Assembly (NCBI GenBank): GCA_964591295.1 | Contig: CAZQAG010000007.1 | Span: 4,882-68,881 of the forward strand | Source: VAXT01 sp964591295 | Lineage (GTDB): Bacteria; Actinomycetota; Thermoleophilia; Gaiellales; Gaiellaceae | Direction: 5' to 3' | Length of the DNA stretch: 64,000 nucleotides | Shown: positions 16,539 through 25,015 of the stretch, one piece after another | Position numbering within the stretch: position 1 is the stretch's first letter | How the letters are laid out: every line of letters begins with the position of its first letter | Position numbers and translations under genes: made by a program | The notes under the pieces: model-generated | What the model was told of the DNA's origin: nothing | What the model saw: the letters and a program-made list of their open reading frames with translations, nothing else | Databases searched by the model: none

Positions 16539-16938
16539 GCCCGGAGGCGCGGATCGCATCGTCGCTGTCGAGGTAGGCCTCGAGCGAGGCGACCTTCCCA
16601 CCCTCGAGGGTCCAGACCTGGCCCGCCGTCGACGCGAACCCGTCCTCATGCTTGCCCTTCGTGCGGATCGTGCCCAGGACGAGGACGCAGTTCCCCGCGT
16701 CGTAGAACTCCAGCGGCTCGAGGCGGAAGTCTTCCCATCGGTCATTGATCGCCTGAAGGATCTCGCCCATCGCCTTGGGCCCGTGATGCACCTCGCCGTC
16801 GGTCGCGGACGAGGCGCGGAGAACGAAATCCGGGCTCGCGATGCTCTCCAACTCCTCGACGTCGCGCGCGCGGAACGCTTCGTAGGCCCGACGAACGATC
16901 GCGACGTTGCCTTGAGTCAAGACCGTGAGTATCCACAT
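16519..16938 (-). CDS. SnoaL-like / NTF2-fold protein
   Basis: 139 aa with the small alpha+beta barrel pattern of SnoaL-like proteins: an N-terminal helix pair (VAIVRRAYEAFRARDVEEL), SPDFVLRASSATDG, a middle helix (MGEILQAINDRWEDF), then alternating strands ending in QVWTLEGGKVASLEAYLD. Many members are small enzymes or ligand-binding proteins, and substrate cannot be predicted. The ATG at 16938 is used; a TTG 18 bp downstream (LTQGNVAIV) is also possible. It converges on, and slightly overlaps, the duplicated lipoprotein gene. Confidence 0.8.
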   Translation of the reverse strand: MWILTVLTQGNVAIVRRAYEAFRARDVEELESIASPDFVLRASSATDGEVHHGPKAMGEILQAINDRWEDFRLEPLEFYDAGNCVLVLGTIRTKGKHEDGFASTAGQVWTLEGGKVASLEAYLDSDDAIRASGLTRLLT

Positions 16939-16958
16939 CGACCCGGATGCCTCGCGTC

Positions 16959-17645
16959 TTAATCGCCCAGCAGGCAGTAACCCACGCCCCAGACGTTCTG
17001 GACGTAGGTCGGATGGCCCGCGTGCGCGAGCCGACGGCGGAGACGTGAGGCATGCGAGTCCAGAGTCCGCGTACGACCGTGCGACCGGAAACCCCAGACG
17101 TCGCGGAGCAGTTCCTCCTTCGTGAATACGCGGTGCGGGTCGCTGGCGAGCTTCAACAGCAGCTCGAACTCCTTCGTCGGCAGCACGACCCGCTCACCGC
17201 CCACCGAGACCCGCCTCGTCGGGCGGTCGATCTCGATCTCCCCCGCCTCGAGGCGCTCGGCCTCCGGCGGCGAGACCCGCCGCAGCACGGCGCGGATGCG
17301 CGCGACCAGCTCGTCGTAGTGGAAGGGCCGATCGAGGTAGTCGTCGCAGCCGCGGTCGAAGGCACGCACGCGGTCGACCGGATCCGACTCCGCGCGGCCG
17401 AGCAGGATCACCGGCACCTCGCGGTCCCACGATCGGCCCGGCTCGCCTTCGCGAAGCCGGCGGCAGAGCTCGGAGCCTTCCGGATCGCCGATCAGCACGA
17501 GGTCGGGACGCGCCTGTTCCAGTAGGTCGAGCGCCTCGCCGTTCTCCGCCTCGACGACGTCGAAGCCATCCTGTCTCAAGTGTCGCTCGAGGAAGCTCCG
17601 CGTCGCCTCTTCCGGCTCGGTCAGCAGTAGGGCGCTCGACAACAT
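16959..17645 (-). CDS. OmpR-family response regulator with a degenerate receiver domain
   Basis: 228 aa: an N-terminal receiver-like domain (about 1-120) and a C-terminal winged helix (about 130-228, with VVLPTKEFELLLKLASDP, TKEELLRDVWGF and YVQNVWGVGYCL). The DNA-binding half is canonical. In the receiver, the acidic pair is replaced by TE (LLLTEPEE), the usual phospho-acceptor position in the DLVLLD strand reads DLVLIG with an Asp one residue later, and the conserved Lys of YLTKPF is Arg (YLDRPF). It is probably not controlled by normal Asp phosphorylation. No kinase gene is adjacent. A TAGCGT 7 nt before the ATG suggests a leaderless message. Confidence 0.88.
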   Translation of the reverse strand: MLSSALLLTEPEEATRSFLERHLRQDGFDVVEAENGEALDLLEQARPDLVLIGDPEGSELCRRLREGEPGRSWDREVPVILLGRAESDPVDRVRAFDRGCDDYLDRPFHYDELVARIRAVLRRVSPPEAERLEAGEIEIDRPTRRVSVGGERVVLPTKEFELLLKLASDPHRVFTKEELLRDVWGFRSHGRTRTLDSHASRLRRRLAHAGHPTYVQNVWGVGYCLLGD

Positions 17646-17761
17646 GCGACCGACGCTAGCGACGGCCCGGCCGCTCCGCCAGATGTCCTTTCGCGCGAGT
17701 CTGTGCCGAAGATTCGACAGCGCTCTCTAATGGACATGCCTGCCGCGCCGATAGGGAGCCC

Positions 17762-18178
17762 ATGCGGCTCGTCCTCCGGCACCCGGCTCCCTTCCTCGTG
17801 GTGCTCTCTGCGTGCGCGACGATCGCCGCGGTCTTCGCCTTTACCCGGCCGGCCTACAGCCCAACTAACGAGGGCGCGATGGTCGACTTCTCCCAGGTTC
17901 GCCACTACAGCCCGGATGCAGTCAGGAGCGCGTTCGCCGGACAGGGCATCCGGCTTCGGCTGAACAGCCGCTTCTTCGGGATCACGATGCTCAGCAGGGT
18001 CGCCGTGCCAGATTCGGACGCGCTTCAAGTCATGGTGGGGCCCAAGAGCGGCCAGGCGAGCTGGGGACCGAAACTCGAGCCATATGACGAGCGGTTCGGC
18101 AATGTCCTCGTCACGTACGGCGGGCGCGACGAGCAGCTCCTCGACCGAGTCGAGACCGCCGTTTCAGCCTTGCGTTAG
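17762..18178 (+). CDS. Small membrane-anchored protein of unknown function
   Basis: 138 aa. A single N-terminal hydrophobic segment (about residues 8-28, PFLVVLSACATIAAVFAF) followed by a soluble extracytoplasmic domain of about 100 residues containing SPDAVRSAFAGQGIRLRL and a C-terminal DEQLLDRVETAVSALR helix. No motif recognised. A GGGAG precedes the ATG. The gene converges on the trypsin-like protease gene with a 4-bp overlap of stop codons. The 116-bp gap upstream separates it from the divergent response regulator. Confidence 0.7.
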   Translation: MRLVLRHPAPFLVVLSACATIAAVFAFTRPAYSPTNEGAMVDFSQVRHYSPDAVRSAFAGQGIRLRLNSRFFGITMLSRVAVPDSDALQVMVGPKSGQASWGPKLEPYDERFGNVLVTYGGRDEQLLDRVETAVSALR

Positions 18179-18939
18179 CGGCAGCGGCGAAGCCTGACAC
18201 AGACCCTGTTGATGGGAATGGCGAAGTTGAGGCTCTCGCCCTCACCCGAGACGAGCACTCCGACGACCTTCCCGTCCTCGCCCACCGCCGGACCGCCGGA
18301 GATCCCGGGGTACGCCGCCGCGTCAGTCTGAATCTCGTCGTCTGCGACTCGGCCCACGACGCCGGACGTGACAGAGCCCTCGTACCCGAGCGGGCTCCCG
18401 GCGAGCAGCAGCTGGTCGCCGACGAGCGGCGGCACGTACACCGGCTGCTGCCACAGCGGTGGACCGATTCGGCGCGAGACGCGAATGAGGGCGAGGTCGT
18501 TGTCCGGGTCGGTCTTGACGACCCGTCCGAGCCACACCTTCGTCCCGGTGCGGACACGGGCACCGTAGTCGCCACGATCCACGCTCAGGACGACGACGTG
18601 GTTGGCCGTCACCACGTACGACGCGCCGCCCTGCACCCAGGCGACGAAGCCGGTGCCTTCGTCCGTCGAGACGCTCACGGTGAAGACGCTGCGCTTCACG
18701 CGTGCGGCGAGCGTAGACCGCGCGAAACGAGCCTTCCGCGCTCGACGTGTGACCCCCCGGACTCGGTCTGCGAGCACAGCCCTCTCACGTTTCGCGACGG
18801 TCAGCTCATGCTTGATTCCCGACAATTGATCTCCGAGCCGGTTGATGTCGTCGCGCCGCTGATCCTGCTCGTAGCGGTAGGCCCACGCTCCGCCCGCGAC
18901 GACTGCGGCCACGAGCAAAAAGAGGGCGAGCGCCCTCAC
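18175..18939 (-). CDS. Membrane-anchored trypsin-like serine protease with N-terminal coiled coil
   Basis: 254 aa. A membrane helix (about 3-22) is followed by a short coiled coil (about 28-65, heptad-like INRLGDQLSGIKHELTVAKR) and a compact S1-type protease domain without a PDZ. The triad is visible: His in VVTANHVVVL, Asp in DPDNDLALIRV, Ser in YPGISGGPAVG, with the oxyanion glycines intact. Likely an extracytoplasmic HtrA-like protease or sensor. The GTG start directly follows the UbiB-kinase stop (18940), so the two are probably co-transcribed. Confidence 0.86.
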   Translation of the reverse strand: MRALALFLLVAAVVAGGAWAYRYEQDQRRDDINRLGDQLSGIKHELTVAKRERAVLADRVRGVTRRARKARFARSTLAARVKRSVFTVSVSTDEGTGFVAWVQGGASYVVTANHVVVLSVDRGDYGARVRTGTKVWLGRVVKTDPDNDLALIRVSRRIGPPLWQQPVYVPPLVGDQLLLAGSPLGYEGSVTSGVVGRVADDEIQTDAAAYPGISGGPAVGEDGKVVGVLVSGEGESLNFAIPINRVCVRLRRCR

Positions 18940-20613
18940 TTACAGCCTTCCCGAGCGGAAGACGCCCCACATCAGCCAGAGCCCGAGCACCCCGGCGATG
19001 AAGAACCCGAAGGCCGAGACGACGTTCAGGCCGAGCACCTGCGGGCCGGAGGTCGCAAAGACGCCGATCATGCTCGAGCCGATCAGCCCGGCCGCGACGA
19101 CGAACGCGATGATCAGCCGGTTGAAGGCGACGTCGAGCTTGTGCATGAACTCGTCGAGGCCCTTGTGCACGAACCCGACCTCGATCTGCCCGTCGCGCAT
19201 CTGCTCCAGCACGTCGTGGATCTGGTGCGGGTAGTCGGAGAAGACGGAGGCGAGCTTCAGCGACTCACGGCGGGCTCGGGAGAACATCCGTTGCGGCGTG
19301 TAGCGGCCGAGCAGCAGGCTCCGCGCGTACGGTCTGGCAACCTCGAAGACGTTGAAGTCGGGATAGAGCTCCACGCCGACCGACGCCAGGGTCGCGATCG
19401 CCTTGTCGAGCATGATGAAGCGGGTCGGCAGGCGCAGGTTGAGCGAGTAGATGACCCCGAAGACCTCGCGGATCACCTGCAGCGGGTCGATCTCGGCGAG
19501 GCTCGCGCCGTAGTAGCGGTAGAAGAGGTCGCGGATCTCCTGGAGGAACTCCTCTTCGCGCTCCTTTGGGTAGCGCACCCCGAGGTCGGCAAGCCGCTTC
19601 GGGAGCGCATCGATGTTCTCGTTCGCGACGTCGATGAACAGGCGGGTCGCCTTCGAGACGTCGTCGTCGGTGAGCTTGCCGGCAAGGCCGAAATCGACGA
19701 GGCCGATCAGGTCCGGCCGGATGACGAGGATGTTCGCCGGGTGCGGGTCTCCGTGGAAGAACCCGTCTCTGAAGATCATCGCCATCCAGGCTTCCGCGAT
19801 CACCTCGGCGAGGCGCTTGCGCTCCTCGAGGGAGTAGCCGAGCTCCTCGACGTCGGCGAGCTGGGTCCCCTCGATGAACTCGAGAGTCAGCACGCGGGAG
19901 CGCGTGTAACTCCAGTAGACGCGTGGGACGCGGACGTGCGGATGTCCTGCGAAGTTGCGATGGAGGGTCTCGGCATTGCGACCCTCGAGCCGGTAGTCGA
20001 GCTCCTGGCGGATCGCGCGGGCGAACTCGTCCACGAGCTCGCGCACGTCGACGAAGTCGAGCGCCCGGACGCGCTCCTTGACGATGCGCGATGCCTGGTA
20101 GAGGAGGCCGAGGTCGGCCTCGATCTGCTCCGGCGCGCCCGGCCGCTGCACTTTGACGGCGACGGTGTGGCCGTTCGGGAGCACCGCACGGTGAACCTGG
20201 CCGATCGAGGCGGCGGCGACCGGCTCGCGGTCGAACTCCAGGAAGAGGCGCTCGATCGGCTGCCCCAGCTGCTCTCGGACGACGCGCTCGACCTCCTCGT
20301 ACGGGAAGGGGCGCACGTCGTCCTGGAGCGCGCGGAGCTCGGAGATGATGTCCGGCGGCAGCACGTCGGGCCGCATCGAGAGCAGCTGGCCGAACTTGAC
20401 GAAGGTCGGGCCTAGCTCGTCCAGGAGCTCACGGAGGTGCTGGCCGCGCTGGGACGGCGCCCCCTCCGCGATCACGGCGCCGTTGCCGCGCCCCGGCAAG
20501 AGGTCGGTGAGCTTGTGGCGCTCGAAGAAGTAGCCGAAGCCGTGCCGGACGGCGACCTGGGCGATCTCCGTCAGCCGGCCGAGGTTGCGAGTCTTTGGCG
20601 GCGCTTGAGCCAT
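18940..20613 (-). CDS. ABC1/AarF/UbiB-family atypical kinase
   Basis: 557 aa. UbiB-type membrane kinase-like ATPase, a family known to support quinone or isoprenoid lipid metabolism. Landmarks: the KxGQ motif (FVKFGQLLSMRPDVLP), the Ala-rich nucleotide loop AAASIGQVHRA, the Lys in HTVAVKVQRPG, the catalytic FFHGDPHPANILV, and the metal-binding LVDFGLAGKL. Two C-terminal membrane helices (LIIAFVVAAGLIGSSMIGVF and the following FGFFIAGVLGLWLMWGV) anchor it. Which lipid it serves is unknown. Start ATG at 20613. Confidence 0.92.
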   Translation of the reverse strand: MAQAPPKTRNLGRLTEIAQVAVRHGFGYFFERHKLTDLLPGRGNGAVIAEGAPSQRGQHLRELLDELGPTFVKFGQLLSMRPDVLPPDIISELRALQDDVRPFPYEEVERVVREQLGQPIERLFLEFDREPVAAASIGQVHRAVLPNGHTVAVKVQRPGAPEQIEADLGLLYQASRIVKERVRALDFVDVRELVDEFARAIRQELDYRLEGRNAETLHRNFAGHPHVRVPRVYWSYTRSRVLTLEFIEGTQLADVEELGYSLEERKRLAEVIAEAWMAMIFRDGFFHGDPHPANILVIRPDLIGLVDFGLAGKLTDDDVSKATRLFIDVANENIDALPKRLADLGVRYPKEREEEFLQEIRDLFYRYYGASLAEIDPLQVIREVFGVIYSLNLRLPTRFIMLDKAIATLASVGVELYPDFNVFEVARPYARSLLLGRYTPQRMFSRARRESLKLASVFSDYPHQIHDVLEQMRDGQIEVGFVHKGLDEFMHKLDVAFNRLIIAFVVAAGLIGSSMIGVFATSGPQVLGLNVVSAFGFFIAGVLGLWLMWGVFRSGRL

Positions 20614-20646
20614 GACCCAAAGTGTTCCACGCGCAGCGGGAGTCCC

Positions 20647-21558
20647 CTATTTTTCAGCTTCCTCCTGCGAGACAACCCGGAACGCCAGCGGAAGCGTGCC
20701 GGTCTGCAGGACGAGGGCCAAGTCTCTCGCCTCGTTGATCGAGCCGATGCCGGTGATCTGCGCGCCGCTGTCGCCGGGAATGCCGCTGGGGTTTTCGTTG
20801 AAGTCGATCGTCGGCGCGGAGTGGATCTCGCGGTCAAGGACGATCGCGAACTGCTGGAACGCGATCTCCGCGTCACCGCCCATCCGGTTGTAAAGGCTCC
20901 GGCCGCGCGCTGCCAGAGTCCGCGTGATGTCGTGAAACTTCTTCGCGCCTGCCTCGGTGAACTGGATTAAGACGATGGGCCCGTGGTTTTCATCGAACTC
21001 CATGCGAGTCCCTTTGAGCTCGAGGTCGTCACCGGTCAGCTCCGGAACCGGATGCTCTCTGTCCTGCGGGTCGTAGTCGAAGAGGTAGTAGTACCTCCGC
21101 CCAGGGTCTTCCTGCACTCCCGGGCAGTAGCGAGCTTTCGGCCCGCAGGTCACGACAACTGTCTTCGGCCCGGCCGCCAGAGGCTTCGGCGATGCGACCG
21201 GGAACCCCTGTGCGTCGATCGAACGGCCGCTCAGATTTCCCTGAAGGTCGAAGAACTCCAGCCGGGCCGGACGCAGAAGCACCGGGAGTGACCGATCGAC
21301 CCGGTCGCTCGGGACGATGAGGACGATCTTCTTGCCCTCCCGCGAGATGAAAGGACGCTCGACTTTCAGCTTGTCCAGCCGTTCGCGCATGACCTCGATC
21401 GAGACGTTCACGTCGTCCTCGCTCACGGCCTGTGCACCCGTAGGCTCGAGAACCACTCGGGTCAACGAGTCGGGGCCGCCGTCGCTCTTCCTCTCTGCGC
21501 CGCACGCGACCCCGGTCAGAAGAAGGGTCAGCGCGAGTGCCGGCGCGGCATGGCGCAT
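20647..21558 (-). CDS. Stand-alone SecD periplasmic-domain lipoprotein (SecD paralogue without membrane channel part)
   Basis: 303 aa. A lipobox signal (LLLTGVAC, Cys19) precedes a domain that closely parallels the extracytoplasmic P1 region of the SecDF protein encoded just downstream: IEVMRERLDKLKV, ARYCPGVQEDPGRRYYYLF, PELTGDDLELKGTRM, GGDAEIAFQQFAIVLDREI and GAQITGIGSINEARDLALVLQ all have near-copies there. It stops after TLPLAFRVVSQEEAEK, before where the SecD membrane helices would begin. It looks like a duplication that kept only the substrate-capturing domain and swapped the membrane anchor for a lipid. It lies in the same operon as secDF, 2 bp after the phasin-like gene. Confidence 0.88.
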   Translation of the reverse strand: MRHAAPALALTLLLTGVACGAERKSDGGPDSLTRVVLEPTGAQAVSEDDVNVSIEVMRERLDKLKVERPFISREGKKIVLIVPSDRVDRSLPVLLRPARLEFFDLQGNLSGRSIDAQGFPVASPKPLAAGPKTVVVTCGPKARYCPGVQEDPGRRYYYLFDYDPQDREHPVPELTGDDLELKGTRMEFDENHGPIVLIQFTEAGAKKFHDITRTLAARGRSLYNRMGGDAEIAFQQFAIVLDREIHSAPTIDFNENPSGIPGDSGAQITGIGSINEARDLALVLQTGTLPLAFRVVSQEEAEK

Positions 21559-21560
21559 CC

Positions 21561-21941
21561 TCAGTGAGGCGGCGCCGGTGACTTTGCAACAGTCTGTTGC
21601 GAAGTCTCTTTGGGGTCTTCGACAAGGCGGAGGCGGTGTTCGAGCTGCGCGACCCGGAGCTCGAGCTCCTCGAAGTCCGCGCGGGAGACCAGGCCGAGCT
21701 GCTTGAAGAGCCCTTCGAGCCCCATTCCGGCACGCTCGCTGGCCCGGACGGCCTCGCCGCGCCAGCGACGCGTCGTCTGCTCGATCAGCTCGCGCGCGTC
21801 CTCGCGGCGCATCCCGCCCGCCTTTGCGAGCTCGTCGGCCAGGGCATCCGCGCGTTCGGCGGTCATCGCGACCGCACCGAGAGCCGCGAGCCCGAAGCGC
21901 TCGAGCGCGTCGAGGACGGGGCTGTCCTTATCGGCGGCCAT
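21561..21941 (-). CDS. Phasin-like / PHA-synthesis-regulator-like helical protein
   Basis: 126 aa from the ATG at 21941, which overlaps the secDF 3' end by 14 bp; an upstream extension is possible but Arg/Ser-rich. Strongly helical: LDALERFGLAALGAVAMTAE, a Gly-Met hinge, DARELIEQTTRRWRGE, then a C-terminal coiled coil (FEELELRVAQLEHRLRLVED). This layout resembles the small phasin-like proteins annotated as polyhydroxyalkanoate synthesis regulators. Role here is unknown; it sits between secDF and the SecD-like lipoprotein. Confidence 0.7.
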   Translation of the reverse strand: MAADKDSPVLDALERFGLAALGAVAMTAERADALADELAKAGGMRREDARELIEQTTRRWRGEAVRASERAGMGLEGLFKQLGLVSRADFEELELRVAQLEHRLRLVEDPKETSQQTVAKSPAPPH

Positions 21942-24714
21942 GCGGGCGAGCGCGCCTGCGCTGCCGCCGGCGCTCGCGCTTCGACTTCTCGGTTGCACGC
22001 ACTGCTGCTCCGTCCCCGTCGCCGACCGGCGCGAGCTCGGGAACGGCTGCCGAAACGGGCACCTTTTCCACCTCGACCGGTTCGCCGTCCCCGGTCACCT
22101 CTTCGACCGCTTTCCGATCCCTGTAGTCGGGACTGCGTTCGAGCAGCACCGCGAGGAACGGCGCGGCGATGAAGATGGTCGAGAAGGCGCTGATGCTGAT
22201 CCCCACCAGAATGGCGAAAGCGAAGTCCTTGAGCGTGTCACCGCCGAAGAAGTACAGCGCCGAGACCGGGAGCAGGACGATGATCGTCGTCGCCAACGAG
22301 CGGCGGACGGTCTCCCAGAGCGACTGGTTCACGATCTGTGCGATCGTCGCCCGCCGCATGAGCGGCAGGTTCTCGCGAACGCGGTCGAAGATGATGATCG
22401 TGTCGTAGATCGAGTAACCGATGATCGTCAAGAAGGCTGCGACCGTCGAGGCCGTCACTTCCAGCCCCACGAACGAATAAATGCCGACAGCAATCAGCCC
22501 GTCGTTGACGATCGTTCTCAGGATCGGCACCGCGAATCGCCACTGGAACCGGAACGCGACGTAAAGGGTGATCAGGAAGAACGAGAAGACGACCGCGATG
22601 ATCGCGCTGCGGAGGATCTGCTCGCTGAAGCTGGCAGAGACGTTCCGGATGCCGCGTGACGTGGCGTCGAAGCGATCCTCGAGCGCCGTGTTCAAACGGT
22701 TCAGCTCCGTCCGCTCGAGCTGCTTCGACTTGATCTGGAACTCCCGGAAGCCACCGCTGGCCGCTTCGGCACCGCGGCCCTGGATCTGAGCGTTCGCATT
22801 GCCGACGCGGGCTAGTTCACCGCGAACGTCTTCGATCTGCACCGGCCGCGGAGTCGCGAAGCTCAGCTGGCTGCCGCCTCGAAAGTCGATGCCGAGGTTG
22901 AGACCCTTGATCGCGATCGAGCCGATCGAGAGTGCGATCAAGACCCCTGCGATCGTGAACCAGATTCGCCGGTGTCCGACCGCGTCGAAGCGCTGCCAGT
23001 TCGCAATGCGCTGGGCGCTGGCGCCCATGAAGCGAGGGTTGTCGAACCATTTGAACCCGCCAAGCAGGCCGAGCAGTCCTCGCGTCGCGAAGACCGCCGT
23101 GAGAATCGAGATCGCCGTCCCCAGTAGCAAGAGCGCGGCGAAACCCCGCACTCCACCCGTTGCGATCACGAACAGGATCATGGCGGTGATCGCCGTGACG
23201 ACGTTCGCGTCGATGATCGTCGCGAGGCCTTTCGAGTAGCCCGCCGAAACCGCGGCGCGAACCGATCTGCCGGAGGCGGATTCCTCCTTGATCCGCTCGA
23301 AGATGACGATGTTGGCGTCCGCGGCGACGCCGATGGCCAGGATCATCCCGGCGAAGCCGGGCAGCGTCAGGGTGACGTTGAGGAGGAGGATCGCCGCATA
23401 CATGAAGGCGGCGTAGAGGGCGAGCCCGATGACTGCAACTAGGCCCAGGAAGCGGTAGAAGGTGAGCAGGAAGAGCGCGACCAGAAGCAGCCCCGCCAAG
23501 GACGCGATGAGGGCCTGCCTAAGCGAGTCCTTTCCGAGGGTTGCGGAGACGTTTGTCTCGTCGACGATCGTGAACTTGACGGGTAGCGCGCCGGTCTGGA
23601 GCACGAGCGCGAGGTCCTGCGCCTCCCTGATCGATCCGATCCCGGTGATCTGGGCGCCGCTGTTGCCCGGGATTCCGCTCGGGTTCTCCTTGTAGTCGAT
23701 CGTCGGCGCCGAGCGGATCTCGCGGTCGAGGACGATCGCGAACTGCTGGAAGGCCGTCTCGTCGTCGCCGCCGATCCGCTGGTGCACCTGCCGGCCGCGC
23801 ACGGCCAAGTTCCGCGTGATCTCCTGGAACTTGTCGCCCCCGCTGTCCGTGAACTGCATGAGCACGATTGGCTGGCTCTGCTGCGGATCGATGTCCTGCC
23901 GCGTTCCCTTGAGCACCAGGTCGGTGCCCGTCATCTCGGGAACCGGCTTCTCCTCATTCAGCGGGTCGTACCTGAAGAGATAGAAATAGGTGCGATCAGG
24001 CTCCTCCGGCACTCCCGGGCAGTACCGCGCTTCTGCCCGGCAGGTGATCACGACCATCTTCTCCGGGACCGCCAAGACCCTGGTGTTCTTCGGCAAGGCG
24101 CCCTTCTTCAGGCCCTGCTTCTTGACGTACTCCGATGCAAGGATCTCCGCCCGCGTCTGCACAGGACCGACCACGAGCTTGCGCAGAGTCCTGTCGCCCT
24201 GCTTCGTGCTCTCGATGAGGTAGAACTCCTGCGGCGTTCCCTCCTTCGCCTCCGACGTCACCGTCGCCGACGAGAGCAGCCGGAAGATCGACGTCTGCGC
24301 GACCGGGAAGCCATCAAAATCGAGTGACACGCCCGGGACGAGATTCCCCTGGAGGTCGTAGAGCTCGAGCTGGGCCGTCTTCCCGATGATCTCGGTGGCC
24401 CGTTCTCGGTTGAAGACGCCTGCAAGCTGAACCCCGATCTGGTCCTCGCCCAGCGTGCGCACCTCGGGCTCGGAGACGCCGAACTTGTCGATGCGCTCGC
24501 GAATGATGTCCGCAGACCGGTCGAGATCCTCCTCGGTCAGGTCCTCGCCCTTTTCGGGACGCGCCTCGAGCACGACCTCCAACCCACCCTGAAGGTCGAG
24601 TCCCAGGATCGGTTTCTTGTGGACGGGCGAACCAGGGACGATGATCGCCAGGACGGCCACGAGGACCGCCAGCACCGATCCGAGCGTGATCAGTTGGGAA
24701 CGTCGTTCTCTCAT
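21928..24714 (-). CDS. secDF: Fused protein translocase subunit SecDF
   Basis: 928 aa. SecD (about residues 1-560) and SecF (about 570-900) in one chain; uses the proton motive force to assist Sec export. Visible: first helix LGSVLAVLVAVLAIIV, LGLDLQGGLEVVLEA (SecD D1), the P1 domain with ARYCPGVPEEPDRTYFYLF, SecD helices with LTLPGFAGMILAIGVAADAN and FERIKEE, then the SecF part with GLNLGIDFRGGSQLSF, GYSIYDTIIIFDRVREN and late helices. The C-terminal 30 residues are basic (RERRRQRRRARPHGRR). Start ATG at 24714, 10 bp after yajC. Confidence 0.95.
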   Translation of the reverse strand: MRERRSQLITLGSVLAVLVAVLAIIVPGSPVHKKPILGLDLQGGLEVVLEARPEKGEDLTEEDLDRSADIIRERIDKFGVSEPEVRTLGEDQIGVQLAGVFNRERATEIIGKTAQLELYDLQGNLVPGVSLDFDGFPVAQTSIFRLLSSATVTSEAKEGTPQEFYLIESTKQGDRTLRKLVVGPVQTRAEILASEYVKKQGLKKGALPKNTRVLAVPEKMVVITCRAEARYCPGVPEEPDRTYFYLFRYDPLNEEKPVPEMTGTDLVLKGTRQDIDPQQSQPIVLMQFTDSGGDKFQEITRNLAVRGRQVHQRIGGDDETAFQQFAIVLDREIRSAPTIDYKENPSGIPGNSGAQITGIGSIREAQDLALVLQTGALPVKFTIVDETNVSATLGKDSLRQALIASLAGLLLVALFLLTFYRFLGLVAVIGLALYAAFMYAAILLLNVTLTLPGFAGMILAIGVAADANIVIFERIKEESASGRSVRAAVSAGYSKGLATIIDANVVTAITAMILFVIATGGVRGFAALLLLGTAISILTAVFATRGLLGLLGGFKWFDNPRFMGASAQRIANWQRFDAVGHRRIWFTIAGVLIALSIGSIAIKGLNLGIDFRGGSQLSFATPRPVQIEDVRGELARVGNANAQIQGRGAEAASGGFREFQIKSKQLERTELNRLNTALEDRFDATSRGIRNVSASFSEQILRSAIIAVVFSFFLITLYVAFRFQWRFAVPILRTIVNDGLIAVGIYSFVGLEVTASTVAAFLTIIGYSIYDTIIIFDRVRENLPLMRRATIAQIVNQSLWETVRRSLATTIIVLLPVSALYFFGGDTLKDFAFAILVGISISAFSTIFIAAPFLAVLLERSPDYRDRKAVEEVTGDGEPVEVEKVPVSAAVPELAPVGDGDGAAVRATEKSKRERRRQRRRARPHGRR

Positions 24715-24724
24715 GTGTTCTGGC

Positions 24725-25015
24725 CTAGGGTAGCGGCGTCTCCGGGGGTTCCGCAGGCTCCAACTCTGGCTCGGTGCGGACTGCGACGGAGGCCTTGGCC
24801 ACGCGGATACGGGTCTCGGGCGCGATCTCGAGCACAACGTAGTCGTCCGCGACTTCGCGAACGGTGCCGTATACCCCGCCGGCTGTGATCACCTCGTCCC
24901 CCGCTGCGAGCTCAGCCAGTAGCTGCGACTGCCTCTGGCGTCGTCGGCGCTGGGGCAGCACGATCAGCACCCAGAACAGGACGAGCAGCAGGGCGAAGAA
25001 GATGAGCGGGTTCAC
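24725..25015 (-). CDS. yajC: Preprotein translocase subunit YajC
   Basis: 96 aa. One N-terminal membrane helix (about 3-21, FFALLLVLFWVLIVLPQRR) and the small soluble YajC domain with LAAGDEVITAGGVYGTV and VLEIAPETRIRVAKASV, then an acidic/Pro-rich tail. Partner of SecDF in the Sec translocon. Overlaps the tgt stop by 4 bp; tgt-yajC-secDF is a well-known gene order. Confidence 0.94.
   Translation of the reverse strand: MNPLIFFALLLVLFWVLIVLPQRRRRQRQSQLLAELAAGDEVITAGGVYGTVREVADDYVVLEIAPETRIRVAKASVAVRTEPELEPAEPPETPLP

Noticed and set aside
18598..20415. Long plus-strand open frame of 605 codons opposite the UbiB kinase and protease genes
   Set aside because: Arg/Asp/Glu/Leu-skewed shadow frame antisense to well-recognised genes; no family motifs and no start signal.
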